DNA of 30,004 bases, taken from positions 1 through 30,004 of the forward strand of contig JAFAAW010000016.1 in NCBI GenBank assembly GCA_023426365.1. The letters run 5' to 3'. This document shows, piece after piece, positions 1-11,153 of the stretch; position 1 is the stretch's first letter; each line of letters starts with the position of its first letter. This DNA comes from Pseudomonadota bacterium (GTDB taxonomy: Bacteria > Pseudomonadota > Alphaproteobacteria > Rhodospirillales > Magnetospirillaceae). Position numbers and translations under genes: made by a program. The notes under the pieces are model-generated. The model was given only the letters and a program-made list of their open reading frames with translations, searched no databases and had not been told where the DNA came from.

Positions 1-2682
<2,682 letters not shown>

Positions 2683-2683
2683 G

Positions 2684-4090
2684 ATGGGTAAGGCGACCGG
2701 CTTCAAGGAATTTCCGCGTCAGACCCCGGGCTACGAGAAGCCCGAGGACCGCGTGAAGCATTACTGCGAGTTCACCAAGCCGCTCTCGGCCGAGGAACTG
2801 GCCAAGCAGGGCGCGCGCTGCATGGATTGCGGCGTGCCGTTCTGCCACCAGGGCTGCCCGGTGAACAACATCATCCCCGATTGGAACGACCTGGTTTACA
2901 AGAACCGCTGGGCCGAGGCGATCGAGGTCCTGCACTCCACCAACAACTTCCCCGAGTTCACCGGCCGCGTCTGCCCCGCGCCCTGCGAGGCGTCGTGCAC
3001 CCTGAACCTGGAAGACAGCCCGGTGGCGATCAAGACCATCGAGCACGCCATCATCGAGCGCGCCTGGTCGGAAGGCAGGGTCAAGCCCGACACCTCGCGC
3101 CCGCGCACCGGCAAGAAGGTGGCGGTGGTGGGTGCCGGCCCGGCCGGCCTGGCCGCCGCCCAGCAGCTGGCCCGCGCCGGCCACTCGGTGGTGCTGTACG
3201 AAAAGAACGCCCAGGTGGGCGGCCTGCTGCGCTACGGCATCCCCGACTTCAAGCTGGAAAAGACCGTCATCGAGCGCCGCGCCGCCCAGTTGGCGGCCGA
3301 AGGCGTCGAGATCCGCACCAACGCCCATGTGGGCGTGACCGTGCCGGTGGCCGAGCTGAACGCCTTTGACGCCGTGGTGCTGACCGGCGGCTCGGAAAAG
3401 CCGCGCGATCTGGTGGTGCCGGGCCGCGAGCTGGCCGGCGTCCACTTCGCCATGGACTTCCTGACCCAGCAGAACCGCCGCGTCACGGGCGAGGCCATCT
3501 CGGGCGCCGACATCCTTGCCACCGGCAAGCGCGTGGTGGTGATCGGCGGCGGCGACACCGGCGCGGATTGCGTCGGCACCTCGAACCGCCAGGGCGCCGC
3601 CTCGGTCACCCAGATCGAGATCATGCCCAAGCCGCCCGAGAAGGAAGACAAGCTGGTCACCTGGCCCAAGTGGCCGAACAAGCTGCGCACCTCCACCAGC
3701 CACGACGAAGGCTGCGAGCGCCGCTGGTCGGTCGCCACCAAGTCGTTCTTCGGCGTCAACGGCCAGGTCACCGGCCTGAACTGCGTCCAGGTCGACGCCC
3801 AGTTCCAGCCGGTCGGCGAGTTCACGCTCGAGGCCGACCTGGTCCTGCTGGCCATGGGCTTCGTGCACCCGGTGCACGAGGGTCTGGTCGACGGCCTGGG
3901 CCTGGACAAGGACGAGCGCGGCAACGTCAAGGCCGACACCGTCAGCTACCGCACCTCGAACCCCAAGGTCTTCGCCGCCGGCGACATCCGTCGCGGCCAG
4001 TCCCTGGTGGTGTGGGCCATCCGCGAAGGCCGCCAGGCCGCCCGCGCGGTGGACGAGTTCCTGATGGGCAGCAGCGAATTGCCGCGCTGA
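2684..4090 (+). CDS. gltD: Glutamate synthase (NADPH) small subunit
   Basis: Beta subunit (468 aa) of glutamate synthase. It takes electrons from NADPH through FAD and passes them via iron-sulfur clusters to GltB. The N-terminal domain has the two cysteine groups for [4Fe-4S] clusters: C46/C49/C54/C58 and C97/C101/C105. Two dinucleotide-binding glycine motifs follow, VVGAGPAG near residue 147 (FAD) and VVIGGGDTG near 286 (NADPH). A C-terminal AAGDIRRGQSLVVWAI segment is typical of the family. The ATG at 2684 is preferred over an in-frame ATG at 2666 because GGAGG at 2671-2675 lies 8 bases before it and it directly follows the gltB stop. Length is normal. A strong intrinsic terminator follows at 4112. 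Confidence 0.97.
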   Translation: MGKATGFKEFPRQTPGYEKPEDRVKHYCEFTKPLSAEELAKQGARCMDCGVPFCHQGCPVNNIIPDWNDLVYKNRWAEAIEVLHSTNNFPEFTGRVCPAPCEASCTLNLEDSPVAIKTIEHAIIERAWSEGRVKPDTSRPRTGKKVAVVGAGPAGLAAAQQLARAGHSVVLYEKNAQVGGLLRYGIPDFKLEKTVIERRAAQLAAEGVEIRTNAHVGVTVPVAELNAFDAVVLTGGSEKPRDLVVPGRELAGVHFAMDFLTQQNRRVTGEAISGADILATGKRVVVIGGGDTGADCVGTSNRQGAASVTQIEIMPKPPEKEDKLVTWPKWPNKLRTSTSHDEGCERRWSVATKSFFGVNGQVTGLNCVQVDAQFQPVGEFTLEADLVLLAMGFVHPVHEGLVDGLGLDKDERGNVKADTVSYRTSNPKVFAAGDIRRGQSLVVWAIREGRQAARAVDEFLMGSSELPR

Positions 4091-4111
4091 TTCCTTTTAG
4101 GGGAAAACTCC

Positions 4112-4146
4112 AAGGGCCGTCCAACCGGGCGGCCCTTTTCTTTTCC
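4112..4146 (+). terminator. Intrinsic terminator of gltBD
   Basis: A perfect 8-bp stem, AAGGGCCG (4112-4119) with CGGCCCTT (4130-4137), and a 10-base loop. It is followed on the plus strand by a T-rich tract (TTCTTTT) starting at 4138. It lies 22 bases after the gltD stop, the expected place for the end of the gltBD transcript. Confidence 0.88.
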
Positions 4147-4216
4147 GCATCCTCGCGCTTACCGGGATATTTCGCAGGTATTAGCCGTGGCGTGCCCGCT
4201 TGCACCTATCGTCTCA

Positions 4217-4250
4217 TTGACCTTGACCCTTTGCATGTTCCAATAATGCA
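4217..4250 (+). promoter_or_regulatory. Candidate promoter/operator before the chemotaxis gene
   Basis: The 217-base gap between gltD and the chemotaxis gene holds a tandem TTGACC-TTGACC (4217-4228). About 19 bases after the first copy comes an AATAAT box (4242-4247), which could be a weak sigma-70-type promoter with a long spacer. Overlapping it is an inverted repeat, TGCAT (4232-4236) and ATGCA (4246-4250). The match is modest and the assignment tentative. Nothing else stands out in this gap apart from the gltD terminator. Confidence 0.25.
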
Positions 4251-4307
4251 CAACGGGGAAAATCCTGGGCCAGAACCCGAAACATAATCGGGATGCGGGG
4301 AGCGGAA

Positions 4308-5996
4308 ATGTTCATCGACAATTGGCGCGTTCGCGCGAAAATCCTGTTGATCGTCGCAGCATCACTGATCGGCATGGCGCTGATGGTGACGCTTGGCCTG
4401 TCCAACCTCAGGCACGAATTGCTGGACGGACGCCGCATCAAGACCCAGCATCTGGTCGAGGTGGGGCACGGACTTGTCACCCATTATCTGGCCGAGGCCA
4501 AGGCCGGACGCCTGAGCACCGATCAGGCCCAGGCGGCGGCGCTGTCGTCGCTGCGCACCCTGCGCTATGCCGGCAGCGAATATTTCTGGGTCAACGACAT
4601 GCGCGCGCGCATGGTCATGCATCCCATCAAGCCCGAACTGGAAGGCAAGGATCTGGCCGAGTTCAAGGACCCGGCCGGCAAGAAGCTGTTCAGCGAGTTC
4701 GTGTCCACGGTCGCGGCCTCCAAGGCCGGGTTCGTCGATTACCTGTGGCCCAAGCCCGGCTTCGACCAGCCGGTGCCCAAGGTGTCCTATGTCATGGGCG
4801 TGGACGAATGGGGCTGGGTGGTCGGCTCCGGCATCTATATCGACGACGTGGACGCCGCGTTCTGGCGGGCCGTCACCAACCAGGGCATGCTGATTGGCGC
4901 CGTCATGCTGGTGGTGCTGGGCATCTCCTATCTGGTCGGCCACCGCATCGTGGACGCGCTGGCCGCCATTTCCAAGGCCATGCACCGTTTGGCCGCCGGC
5001 GACACCGGCGTTACCGTTGCCCTTGACGGCCGCAGGGACGAAATCGGCGAGATGAGCCAGAGCATCGAGGTGTTCCGCAAGAACGCCATCGAGGTCCAGG
5101 CCCTGCACGCCGAACAGGAGAAGCTGCGCCTCAAGGCGGAGAACGACCGCCACCAGACCCTGGAGAACCTGGCGCAGGAGCTTGAGCGCGGGGTGTCCGC
5201 CGCCGCCCAGGCGGTGAACGCGGCCGCGTCCCAGATGCGGTCCACCGCCAACGCCATGACCGGCACCGCCGACCGCACCAGCGAGGAAAGCCAGGTGGTG
5301 GCGGTGGCCGTGTCGCAGACCACCGCCAACGTGGAAACCGTGGCGGCCGCGGCCGAGGAGCTGAACGCCTCGATCGCCGAGATATCGCGTCAGGTCGGCC
5401 AGTCGGCGGCCATTGCCCGCGACGCGGTCGAGGCGGCGCGGCGCACCGACACCGTGGTGCGCGGCCTGTCCGAGGCGGCGGCGCGCATCGGCGAGGTGGT
5501 CAGCATGATCAACAACATCGCCGGCCAGACCAATCTTTTGGCGTTGAACGCCACCATCGAGGCGGCGCGGGCCGGCGAGGCGGGCAAGGGCTTCGCCGTC
5601 GTCGCCAACGAGGTCAAGCATCTGGCCAACCAGACCGCCAAGGCCACCGAGGAGATCAGCGCCCAGATCGCCGCCATCCAGACCACCAGTTCGGACGCGG
5701 TCTATGCCATCCAGGAGATCGGTCAGACCATCGAGAGCATGAGCGCCATCGCCCAGTCCATCTCGGATTCGGTGGAACAGCAAGGCGCGGCCACCCACGA
5801 GATCGCCCGCAACGTGGCCCAGGCCGCCACCGGCGCCCATGAGGTGTCGTCCCATATCGGCGCCGTCACCCAAGCGGCGGGCGAGACCGGCGCCGCCGCG
5901 CGCGAGGTGCTGGCCGCCGCCGATTCGCTGGCCCGCGATGCCGCCAGCATGAAGACCGGCCTGGACCGCTTCCTCGACGGCGTCAGGACGATGTAG
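4308..5996 (+). CDS. Methyl-accepting chemotaxis protein with Cache sensor domain
   Basis: Transmembrane chemoreceptor (562 aa) that should signal to a CheA/CheW array. Order of parts: transmembrane helix at about 12-31, a periplasmic single Cache domain at about 35-188 (ends in a WGWVVGSGIYIDDVD motif typical of sCache), a second transmembrane helix at about 193-213, a HAMP domain to about 265, then a long coiled-coil signalling domain. The conserved hairpin tip lies near residues 405-435 (NLLALNATIEAARAGEAGKG). There is no CheR-tethering pentapeptide at the C-terminus. The ATG at 4308 is preferred over one at 4293 because GGGGAG lies 6 bases before it. No other chemotaxis genes are nearby. 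Cache receptors usually sense small organic molecules; the ligand cannot be read from the sequence. Confidence 0.95.
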   Translation: MFIDNWRVRAKILLIVAASLIGMALMVTLGLSNLRHELLDGRRIKTQHLVEVGHGLVTHYLAEAKAGRLSTDQAQAAALSSLRTLRYAGSEYFWVNDMRARMVMHPIKPELEGKDLAEFKDPAGKKLFSEFVSTVAASKAGFVDYLWPKPGFDQPVPKVSYVMGVDEWGWVVGSGIYIDDVDAAFWRAVTNQGMLIGAVMLVVLGISYLVGHRIVDALAAISKAMHRLAAGDTGVTVALDGRRDEIGEMSQSIEVFRKNAIEVQALHAEQEKLRLKAENDRHQTLENLAQELERGVSAAAQAVNAAASQMRSTANAMTGTADRTSEESQVVAVAVSQTTANVETVAAAAEELNASIAEISRQVGQSAAIARDAVEAARRTDTVVRGLSEAAARIGEVVSMINNIAGQTNLLALNATIEAARAGEAGKGFAVVANEVKHLANQTAKATEEISAQIAAIQTTSSDAVYAIQEIGQTIESMSAIAQSISDSVEQQGAATHEIARNVAQAATGAHEVSSHIGAVTQAAGETGAAAREVLAAADSLARDAASMKTGLDRFLDGVRTM

Positions 5997-6000
5997 CCTT

Positions 6001-6036
6001 ATGGCCCCCCTGTCCGCTTGCGGGCAGGGGGGCTAT
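6001..6036 (+). terminator. Hairpin after the chemotaxis gene
   Basis: Starts five bases after the stop codon. Arms 6001-6016 and 6021-6036 pair almost perfectly (core GCCCCCCTG with CAGGGGGGC, one G-T pair near the base) around a CTTG loop. The stem is very stable but no T-run follows, so it is either an intrinsic terminator without a good U-tract or an RNA 3'-end protecting structure. Confidence 0.6.
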
Positions 6037-6155
6037 CCCTTCGTCATTCCCGTTACCCCCAACGCCCAAGGCCGCACGCCATACGCCCTTTTGCCGGGCG
6101 GACACGGCGCATGCCACCTTTTGTCCGGTCCAACACCGGAACGAAGGGAGGCGCC

Positions 6156-7148
6156 ATGTCGAGCGTCCTGGTCACCGGCGGTGCCGGCTATGTGGGGTCA
6201 CATGCCTGCAAGGCGCTGGCCGCGGCCGGATACCGGCCCATCGTCTATGACGACCTGTCCACCGGCCACCCCGATCTGGTGAAGTGGGGGCCGCTGGAGG
6301 AAGGCACGCTGCTGGATGCCGACCATCTGGCCGACGTGCTGGCCCGCCATCGGCCCATCGCCGCCCTGCATTTCGCCGCCCGCTCGCTGGTGGGCGAATC
6401 CGTGCGTGATCCGGCCGCCGTCTACCGCACCAACGTGGCGGCCACCCTCACGCTGCTGGATGCGCTGCGGCGCTTCGGCATCGAGGTGCTGGTGTTTTCC
6501 AGCACCTGCGCCACCTACGGGCTGCCGCAACGGGTGCCGATCACCGAGGAAACGCCCCAGGCCCCCATCAATCCCTATGGCTGGTCCAAGCTGATGGTGG
6601 AGCGGGTGCTGGCCGACCATGGCGCGGCCTATGGCCTGCAATGGGCGGCGCTGCGCTATTTCAACGCCGCAGGCGCCGATGCCGAGGGCGATACCGGCGA
6701 GGACCACCGCCCCGAAACCCACCTGATCCCGCGCGCCCTGCTGGCGGCGGCGGGCGAGGTGCCGGCGCTGGACCTGTTCGGGACCGACTGGCCGACGCCG
6801 GACGGCACCTGCATCCGCGACTACATCCATGTTTCCGACCTTGCGCAATGGCACGTGGCGGCGCTGCAGCACCTGTTGGCGGGCAAGGGATCGCTGGCAC
6901 TCAACCTGGGTAGCGGCCAGGGCTGGTCGGTGCGCCAGGTCCTGCGGGCGGTGGAGAACGTCACCGGCCGCGCCGTGCCCGTGCGCATCGCCGCCCGCCG
7001 GGCGGGCGACCCGCCGGTGCTGGTGGCCGACCCGTCCCGCGCGCGTGCCGTGCTGGGGGCACAGGACCGTTACACCGACATCGAAGCAATCGTGGACACC
7101 GCCTGGCGTTTCCTGGCGCGGCGGCGGGGTCTGTCCGACCGGAGGTGA
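6156..7148 (+). CDS. galE: UDP-glucose 4-epimerase
   Basis: Short-chain dehydrogenase/reductase (330 aa) that interconverts UDP-glucose and UDP-galactose in the cytoplasm, using tightly bound NAD. The NAD-binding motif TGGAGYVGSH is at residues 6-15, the SST active-site segment at 115-117, and the catalytic tyrosine and lysine at Y141 and K145 (YGWSK). Length matches the GalE family. The ATG at 6156 was chosen because AAGGGAGG (6144-6151) lies 4 bases before it and the protein then begins right before the Rossmann strand; the longer open frame from 6018 has no family support. Its stop overlaps the Shine-Dalgarno of the next gene, so the two are probably co-transcribed. In this context it probably supplies galactose for the exopolysaccharide. 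Confidence 0.93.
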   Translation: MSSVLVTGGAGYVGSHACKALAAAGYRPIVYDDLSTGHPDLVKWGPLEEGTLLDADHLADVLARHRPIAALHFAARSLVGESVRDPAAVYRTNVAATLTLLDALRRFGIEVLVFSSTCATYGLPQRVPITEETPQAPINPYGWSKLMVERVLADHGAAYGLQWAALRYFNAAGADAEGDTGEDHRPETHLIPRALLAAAGEVPALDLFGTDWPTPDGTCIRDYIHVSDLAQWHVAALQHLLAGKGSLALNLGSGQGWSVRQVLRAVENVTGRAVPVRIAARRAGDPPVLVADPSRARAVLGAQDRYTDIEAIVDTAWRFLARRRGLSDRR

Positions 7149-7154
7149 CCGCCC

Positions 7155-7847
7155 ATGAAGACGTTGCGCATGCTGTTTGCCGTGGTTCCGGTTCTGGCGC
7201 TGATGGCGTGTTCCGGCACGGTGGTGAAGAACCCCACGCCCATCGCCCAGGCCCCGCGCGCCGCGACCACCGGCTATATCATCGAGCCGGGCGACGGGCT
7301 GGACGTGCGGTTCTTCTATAACCCCGAACTGAACGAGGAGGTGACGGTGCGCCCGGACGGCAACATCTCGCTGCCGCTGGTGGGCGAAATCCGGGCGGCA
7401 GGGCGCACGCCGGGCCAACTGGAGCAATCCTTGCGCGATTCCTACAGCCGCGAGCTGCGCCAGGCCGCCATCACCGTGATCGTCAAGGGCTTTGCCGGCC
7501 AGCGGGTCTATGTGGACGGCGAGGTGGGCACGCCCCAGATGGTCAACATCGCCGGCAATCTTTCCACCATGCAGGCGGTGGCGTCGGCCGGCGGCTTCAA
7601 GCCTTCGGCGCGCAAGGGCGAGGTGCTGGTCATCCGCCGTTCGGGCACCACCCAGCCGGTGGTGATCCCGGTCAACCTGGATGCCGCCATCTCGGGCGAG
7701 GATACCGGCCAGGACATCCTGTTGCAGCCCTATGACGTGGTTTACGTGCCCAAGACCGCCATCGCCGAGGTCAACCAGTTCATCGACCAGTATTTCCGCC
7801 AGAACATCCCGATTCCGTTCGGCATCGGCTATGGCCTGAATAACTAG
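7155..7847 (+). CDS. Wza-like polysaccharide export lipoprotein
   Basis: Outer-membrane polysaccharide export protein (230 aa). A signal peptide ends in a lipobox-like LMAC, so C19 should be lipidated. A Poly_export domain follows (from YIIEPGDGLDVRFFYNPEL, with VRPDGNISLPLVGEI), then one SLBB-type domain (VYVDGEVGTPQMVNIAGN and after). It is shorter than E. coli Wza (about 380 aa), which has more SLBB repeats and a C-terminal outer-membrane helix. It resembles the short GumB/EpsA-like proteins that pair with a Wzc-type partner; such a partner is encoded at 16766-14601. GGAGGTGA at 7140-7147 gives a strong ribosome binding site 7 bases before the ATG. It lies between galE and asnB on the same strand. 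Confidence 0.9.
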   Translation: MKTLRMLFAVVPVLALMACSGTVVKNPTPIAQAPRAATTGYIIEPGDGLDVRFFYNPELNEEVTVRPDGNISLPLVGEIRAAGRTPGQLEQSLRDSYSRELRQAAITVIVKGFAGQRVYVDGEVGTPQMVNIAGNLSTMQAVASAGGFKPSARKGEVLVIRRSGTTQPVVIPVNLDAAISGEDTGQDILLQPYDVVYVPKTAIAEVNQFIDQYFRQNIPIPFGIGYGLNN

Positions 7848-7880
7848 GCGTTTCCCCTTTAGCGCCTTCGCGCCGCCGCG

Positions 7881-7914
7881 CCCTCCTTGCCACCATGACC
7901 GGCAGCAAGGAGGG
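7881..7914 (+). promoter_or_regulatory. Hairpin burying the asnB ribosome binding site
   Basis: A perfect 10-bp inverted repeat, CCCTCCTTGC (7881-7890) and GCAAGGAGGG (7905-7914), with a 14-base loop. The right arm contains the whole AAGGAGGG Shine-Dalgarno of asnB (ATG at 7922). Folding of the leader would block ribosome access, so this could act as a translational switch or thermosensor-like element. It might also work as a weak attenuator, but no T-run follows. Regulation is inferred from geometry only. Confidence 0.6.
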
Positions 7915-7921
7915 TGTCGGC

Positions 7922-9802
7922 ATGTGTGGAATCGCGGGCTGGATCGACCGGGAATCGGCCCCCATCGGGCCAGGGGTGACGGATGCCATGACCGGCGCCA
8001 TCGCGCACCGCGGCCCGGACGGCACGGGGCGCTGGGACGGCGTCGCGGGCGGCGGGCGCTGGCGTCTGTCACTGGGCCACCGCCGGCTGGCCATCATCGA
8101 TTTGGATGGCGGCGCCCAGCCCATGATAGCGCCGCCGGAGCGTGCCGTGCTGGTGTTCAACGGCGAGATCTACAACTTCGCCGACCTGCGCCGCGAGCTT
8201 GAGGAGCTGGGCCACCAGTTCCGCACCCATTCCGACACCGAGGTGCTGCTGGCCGCCTATCTGGCCTGGGGCAGCGATTGCGTCAGCCGCCTGCGCGGCA
8301 TGTTCGCCTTTGCCCTGTGGGACGCGGCGCGGGAACGGTTGTTCCTGGCCCGCGACCGCTTCGGCAAGAAGCCGCTTTATCTGTGGCAGGACGGCGAGGG
8401 CGCCCTGGTGTTCGGGTCCGAGATCAAGGCGCTCTTGGCCCATCCGCGGGTGCCCGCGCAACTGGACCGCGCCTCGGTGGCGGAATATCTGGCCTGGCGC
8501 TACGTGCCGGGGCCGCACACCCTGTTCGCCGGTATCCGCAAGCTGCCGCCCGCCAGTTGGGCCATGTGGGAACACGGCCACCTGACCGAAGCGTCATACT
8601 GGTCGCCGCCCGATGCCGGCGACCGCCCGATCAAGGTGATGTCGGCCGATCCGGTGGCCGACTTCACCCAGTTGCTGGACGAGTGCGTGCGCCTGCGCAT
8701 GGTGTCCGATGTGCCGTTCGGCGCCTTCCTGTCGGGTGGGTTGGACAGCTCGGCGGTGGTGGCGCTGATGAGCCGGCATACCGAACTGCCGGTCAACACC
8801 TTCTCGGTCGGCTATGCCGAGGCGCGCTACAGCGAGCTGAAATACGCCCGCATGGTCGCCGACCTCTACCGCACCAACCATCACGAACTGGTGATCGCCG
8901 CCGAGGACGTGATCAACGATCTGCCCCGCCTGACGCGCTTTCGCGACGCGCCGGTGGCCGAACCGGCCGATGTGCCGATCCATCGGCTGTCGCGCGCCGC
9001 GCGCGAGACGGTCAAGATGGTGCTGACCGGCGAAGGATCGGACGAGGTGCTGGGCGGTTATCCCAAGCACCGCGCCGAGCAGTTGGTGGACGCCTATCAC
9101 CGCGTGGTCCCGTCGGTCGCCCACCGTTTCCTGATCGCGCCGTTGGCCGGCATGTTGCCCTATGGCTTCCGGCGGACCAAGACGGTAGTCAAGGCCCTGT
9201 CGCAGCGCGACCCGCGCCAGCGCCTGCCCGCGTGGTTCGCCGCCCTCAGTCCGGCCGAGGTGGCGCGCCTGCTGGCCCTGGAGGTGCCCGAACGCACCAT
9301 GGATCCGCGACCGTTCCGCGTCGCCAAGCGCCAGACCCCGCTGCGCCGGGTGCTGGCCTTCGACCAGGCGTCGTGGCTGCCCGACAACCTGCTGGAACGG
9401 GGCGACCGCATGACCATGGCCGCCGGCATCGAGGCGCGCATGCCCTTCATGGATCATGTGCTGGCCGCGCATTTGGCGCGGCTGCCCGACAATTGCCGGG
9501 TGCGCGGGATGACCGGCAAGTGGCTGTTGCGCCAGGCCATGGCGGATCTATTGCCCGAACAGGTGCTCAACCGGCCCAAGGTGGGCTTTCGCGTGCCGGT
9601 CAATCTATGGTTCCGCGACAGCCTGCGGCCGTGGATCACCGAGCTGCTGCTGTCGTCGGGGTCCACCACCCGCGACTGGTACCGGGTGGACCGGCTGGCG
9701 CGGCTGGTGGACGAGCATGTCAGCGGGCGACACAATCACGAGAAGGCGTTGTGGATGCTGGTGACGCTGGAGCTGTTCCAGCGCGAGTACCGGCTGCGTT
9801 AG
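7922..9802 (+). CDS. asnB: Asparagine synthase (glutamine-hydrolysing) family amidotransferase
   Basis: Class-II glutamine amidotransferase fused to an ATP-dependent synthetase domain (626 aa). The ATG at 7922 gives MCGIAGW, placing the catalytic cysteine at position 2, as the family requires; an in-frame ATG at 7895 would bury it. The glutaminase half has FNGEIYNF near residue 80 and an SDTEVLL segment. The synthetase half has the ATP-pyrophosphatase loop SGGLDSS at 271-277, GEGSDEVLGGY, and RMTMAAGIEARMPFMDH. Length fits the AsnB forms common in exopolysaccharide loci. It may make asparagine or amidate a uronic acid or other carboxyl group of the polysaccharide; the sequence cannot decide, but the location between a Wza-like gene and Wzx/Wzy genes favours a link to the polymer. 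Its 3' end overlaps the convergent wzy-like gene by 83 bases. Confidence 0.92.
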   Translation: MCGIAGWIDRESAPIGPGVTDAMTGAIAHRGPDGTGRWDGVAGGGRWRLSLGHRRLAIIDLDGGAQPMIAPPERAVLVFNGEIYNFADLRRELEELGHQFRTHSDTEVLLAAYLAWGSDCVSRLRGMFAFALWDAARERLFLARDRFGKKPLYLWQDGEGALVFGSEIKALLAHPRVPAQLDRASVAEYLAWRYVPGPHTLFAGIRKLPPASWAMWEHGHLTEASYWSPPDAGDRPIKVMSADPVADFTQLLDECVRLRMVSDVPFGAFLSGGLDSSAVVALMSRHTELPVNTFSVGYAEARYSELKYARMVADLYRTNHHELVIAAEDVINDLPRLTRFRDAPVAEPADVPIHRLSRAARETVKMVLTGEGSDEVLGGYPKHRAEQLVDAYHRVVPSVAHRFLIAPLAGMLPYGFRRTKTVVKALSQRDPRQRLPAWFAALSPAEVARLLALEVPERTMDPRPFRVAKRQTPLRRVLAFDQASWLPDNLLERGDRMTMAAGIEARMPFMDHVLAAHLARLPDNCRVRGMTGKWLLRQAMADLLPEQVLNRPKVGFRVPVNLWFRDSLRPWITELLLSSGSTTRDWYRVDRLARLVDEHVSGRHNHEKALWMLVTLELFQREYRLR

Positions 9803-11153
9803 GTCGCCGCTTCCACGCCAGCGCCGCCATGCCCACGGTGACCATCCAGACCGCCACCGTGCCCGACGGCATGTTGGACAGGATGGACTGTTCCGTCAGG
9901 CCCTTGAGCGCGATGTACAGCACCAGGATGTCGCGTACCGGGCTGGGCGTGCGCAGGAACACCCGCAACTGGCACAGCAGCACGCCCAGCATCAGCGCAA
10001 ATCCGACCACGCCCAGATACAGCAGCGCCTGAAGGTACAGGTTATGGGCGTGGGTGATCTTCCAGCGCACGAACCCCTTGAACAGCATCATGCCCGAGGC
10101 GGCGCCATGGCCCAGCACCGGCGTCTCCGCGATGCGGTCCAGCACATAGGGCCAGATGTCCAGCCGTCCCGACAGCGACAGGATTTCGTGCGAATGGCCC
10201 GAACGCGCCACCAGCGACAGCAGATCGGGCGGCAGCATGGCGGCAAGGCCGCCCATCGCCTCCAGCAGCAGGGTGCCGCCGATGGCGACGGTCACGGTGG
10301 GCACCATCAGCAGCATGCCGCCGCGGCGATAGGCGGCGAAGGCCAGCACCGAGGCAACCATGGCCAGCGGCGGAATGCGAGATTGGGTCAGGGTCACGGT
10401 CACCACGCCGGCCACCGCCAGCAGCCAAAGGCCGCCGCGCGCCGCGCCGCGCGCCCGCATGGCCAGGGCGGCCACGGCAAAGGTGAACAGGGCGGCGACC
10501 TCGGCCATGGGGATGGGGTGGTCGGTCAGGCCGCGCAGACGGTCCGGCTCGCCGGTGCTGCCCGGGCTGGGCGGGGTCAGGCCCATGGCAAAGGGCGCGA
10601 TGGCCAGCGACGGCAGCACGATCAGGCCGGTCCCCAGCGCCACCGCCGTCAGCAATTGCCGTTCGTTCAGAACGGTGGCGGCGGCCAGCCCGAACAGCAG
10701 CATCCAGCCATAGGCCACCGCCGATTGCAGGGTGTAGAGCGGGGTCGGCGACCACAGGGCGGACACCCCCATCAACGCCACCAGCAGGGCGGCGAAGATC
10801 ACCGGCGGCCGCCCCAGCAGCCAGCCGCGCGACGACAGCCGCACCAGCCCGACCACGCCGCAGCCCAGCCAAACCAGGCCCTTGATCAGCACCTGGGCGT
10901 CCACCGACTTGTCGTTCCAGGCGCGCGCGCGGAAGTTGGAATCGGTCAGGAACATCAACAGCGCCAGCGCGACCACGAAGGCCCAGGCTTCGCCGCGCAG
11001 CAGCGCCAGCATCAGCGGCACCGCCCAGACCAGCGCCACCAGGGCCAACGGTATTCCCAACAGCGAATCCTGGCCGGGGTCGAGCAGCGGGATGATCAGC
11101 GACAGCACGAAGGCGGCCACCGCCGACACCACCAGGATCACGGGCTTTTCCAT
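9720..11153 (-). CDS. Wzy / O-antigen ligase family membrane protein
   Basis: Polytopic inner-membrane protein (477 aa) with about ten or more hydrophobic helices. The C-terminal half has the Wzy_C/O-antigen-ligase signature: a large periplasmic loop with SLSGRLDIWPYVLDRI, then PVLGHGAASG, then HAHNLYLQALLYLG. Such proteins join lipid-linked oligosaccharides, either polymerising repeat units (Wzy) or ligating O-antigen to lipid A core (WaaL). Next to wzx and wzc genes, polymerase is more likely. The ATG at 11153 has GGAG 5 bases upstream and lies inside the end of the flippase gene (16-base overlap), which suggests translational coupling. The last 27 or so codons run into asnB on the other strand; the tail is polar and Ala/Pro/Thr-rich and shows no conserved pattern. 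Confidence 0.88.
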   Translation of the reverse strand: MEKPVILVVSAVAAFVLSLIIPLLDPGQDSLLGIPLALVALVWAVPLMLALLRGEAWAFVVALALLMFLTDSNFRARAWNDKSVDAQVLIKGLVWLGCGVVGLVRLSSRGWLLGRPPVIFAALLVALMGVSALWSPTPLYTLQSAVAYGWMLLFGLAAATVLNERQLLTAVALGTGLIVLPSLAIAPFAMGLTPPSPGSTGEPDRLRGLTDHPIPMAEVAALFTFAVAALAMRARGAARGGLWLLAVAGVVTVTLTQSRIPPLAMVASVLAFAAYRRGGMLLMVPTVTVAIGGTLLLEAMGGLAAMLPPDLLSLVARSGHSHEILSLSGRLDIWPYVLDRIAETPVLGHGAASGMMLFKGFVRWKITHAHNLYLQALLYLGVVGFALMLGVLLCQLRVFLRTPSPVRDILVLYIALKGLTEQSILSNMPSGTVAVWMVTVGMAALAWKRRPNAAGTRAGTAPASPASTTPSRDCVAR

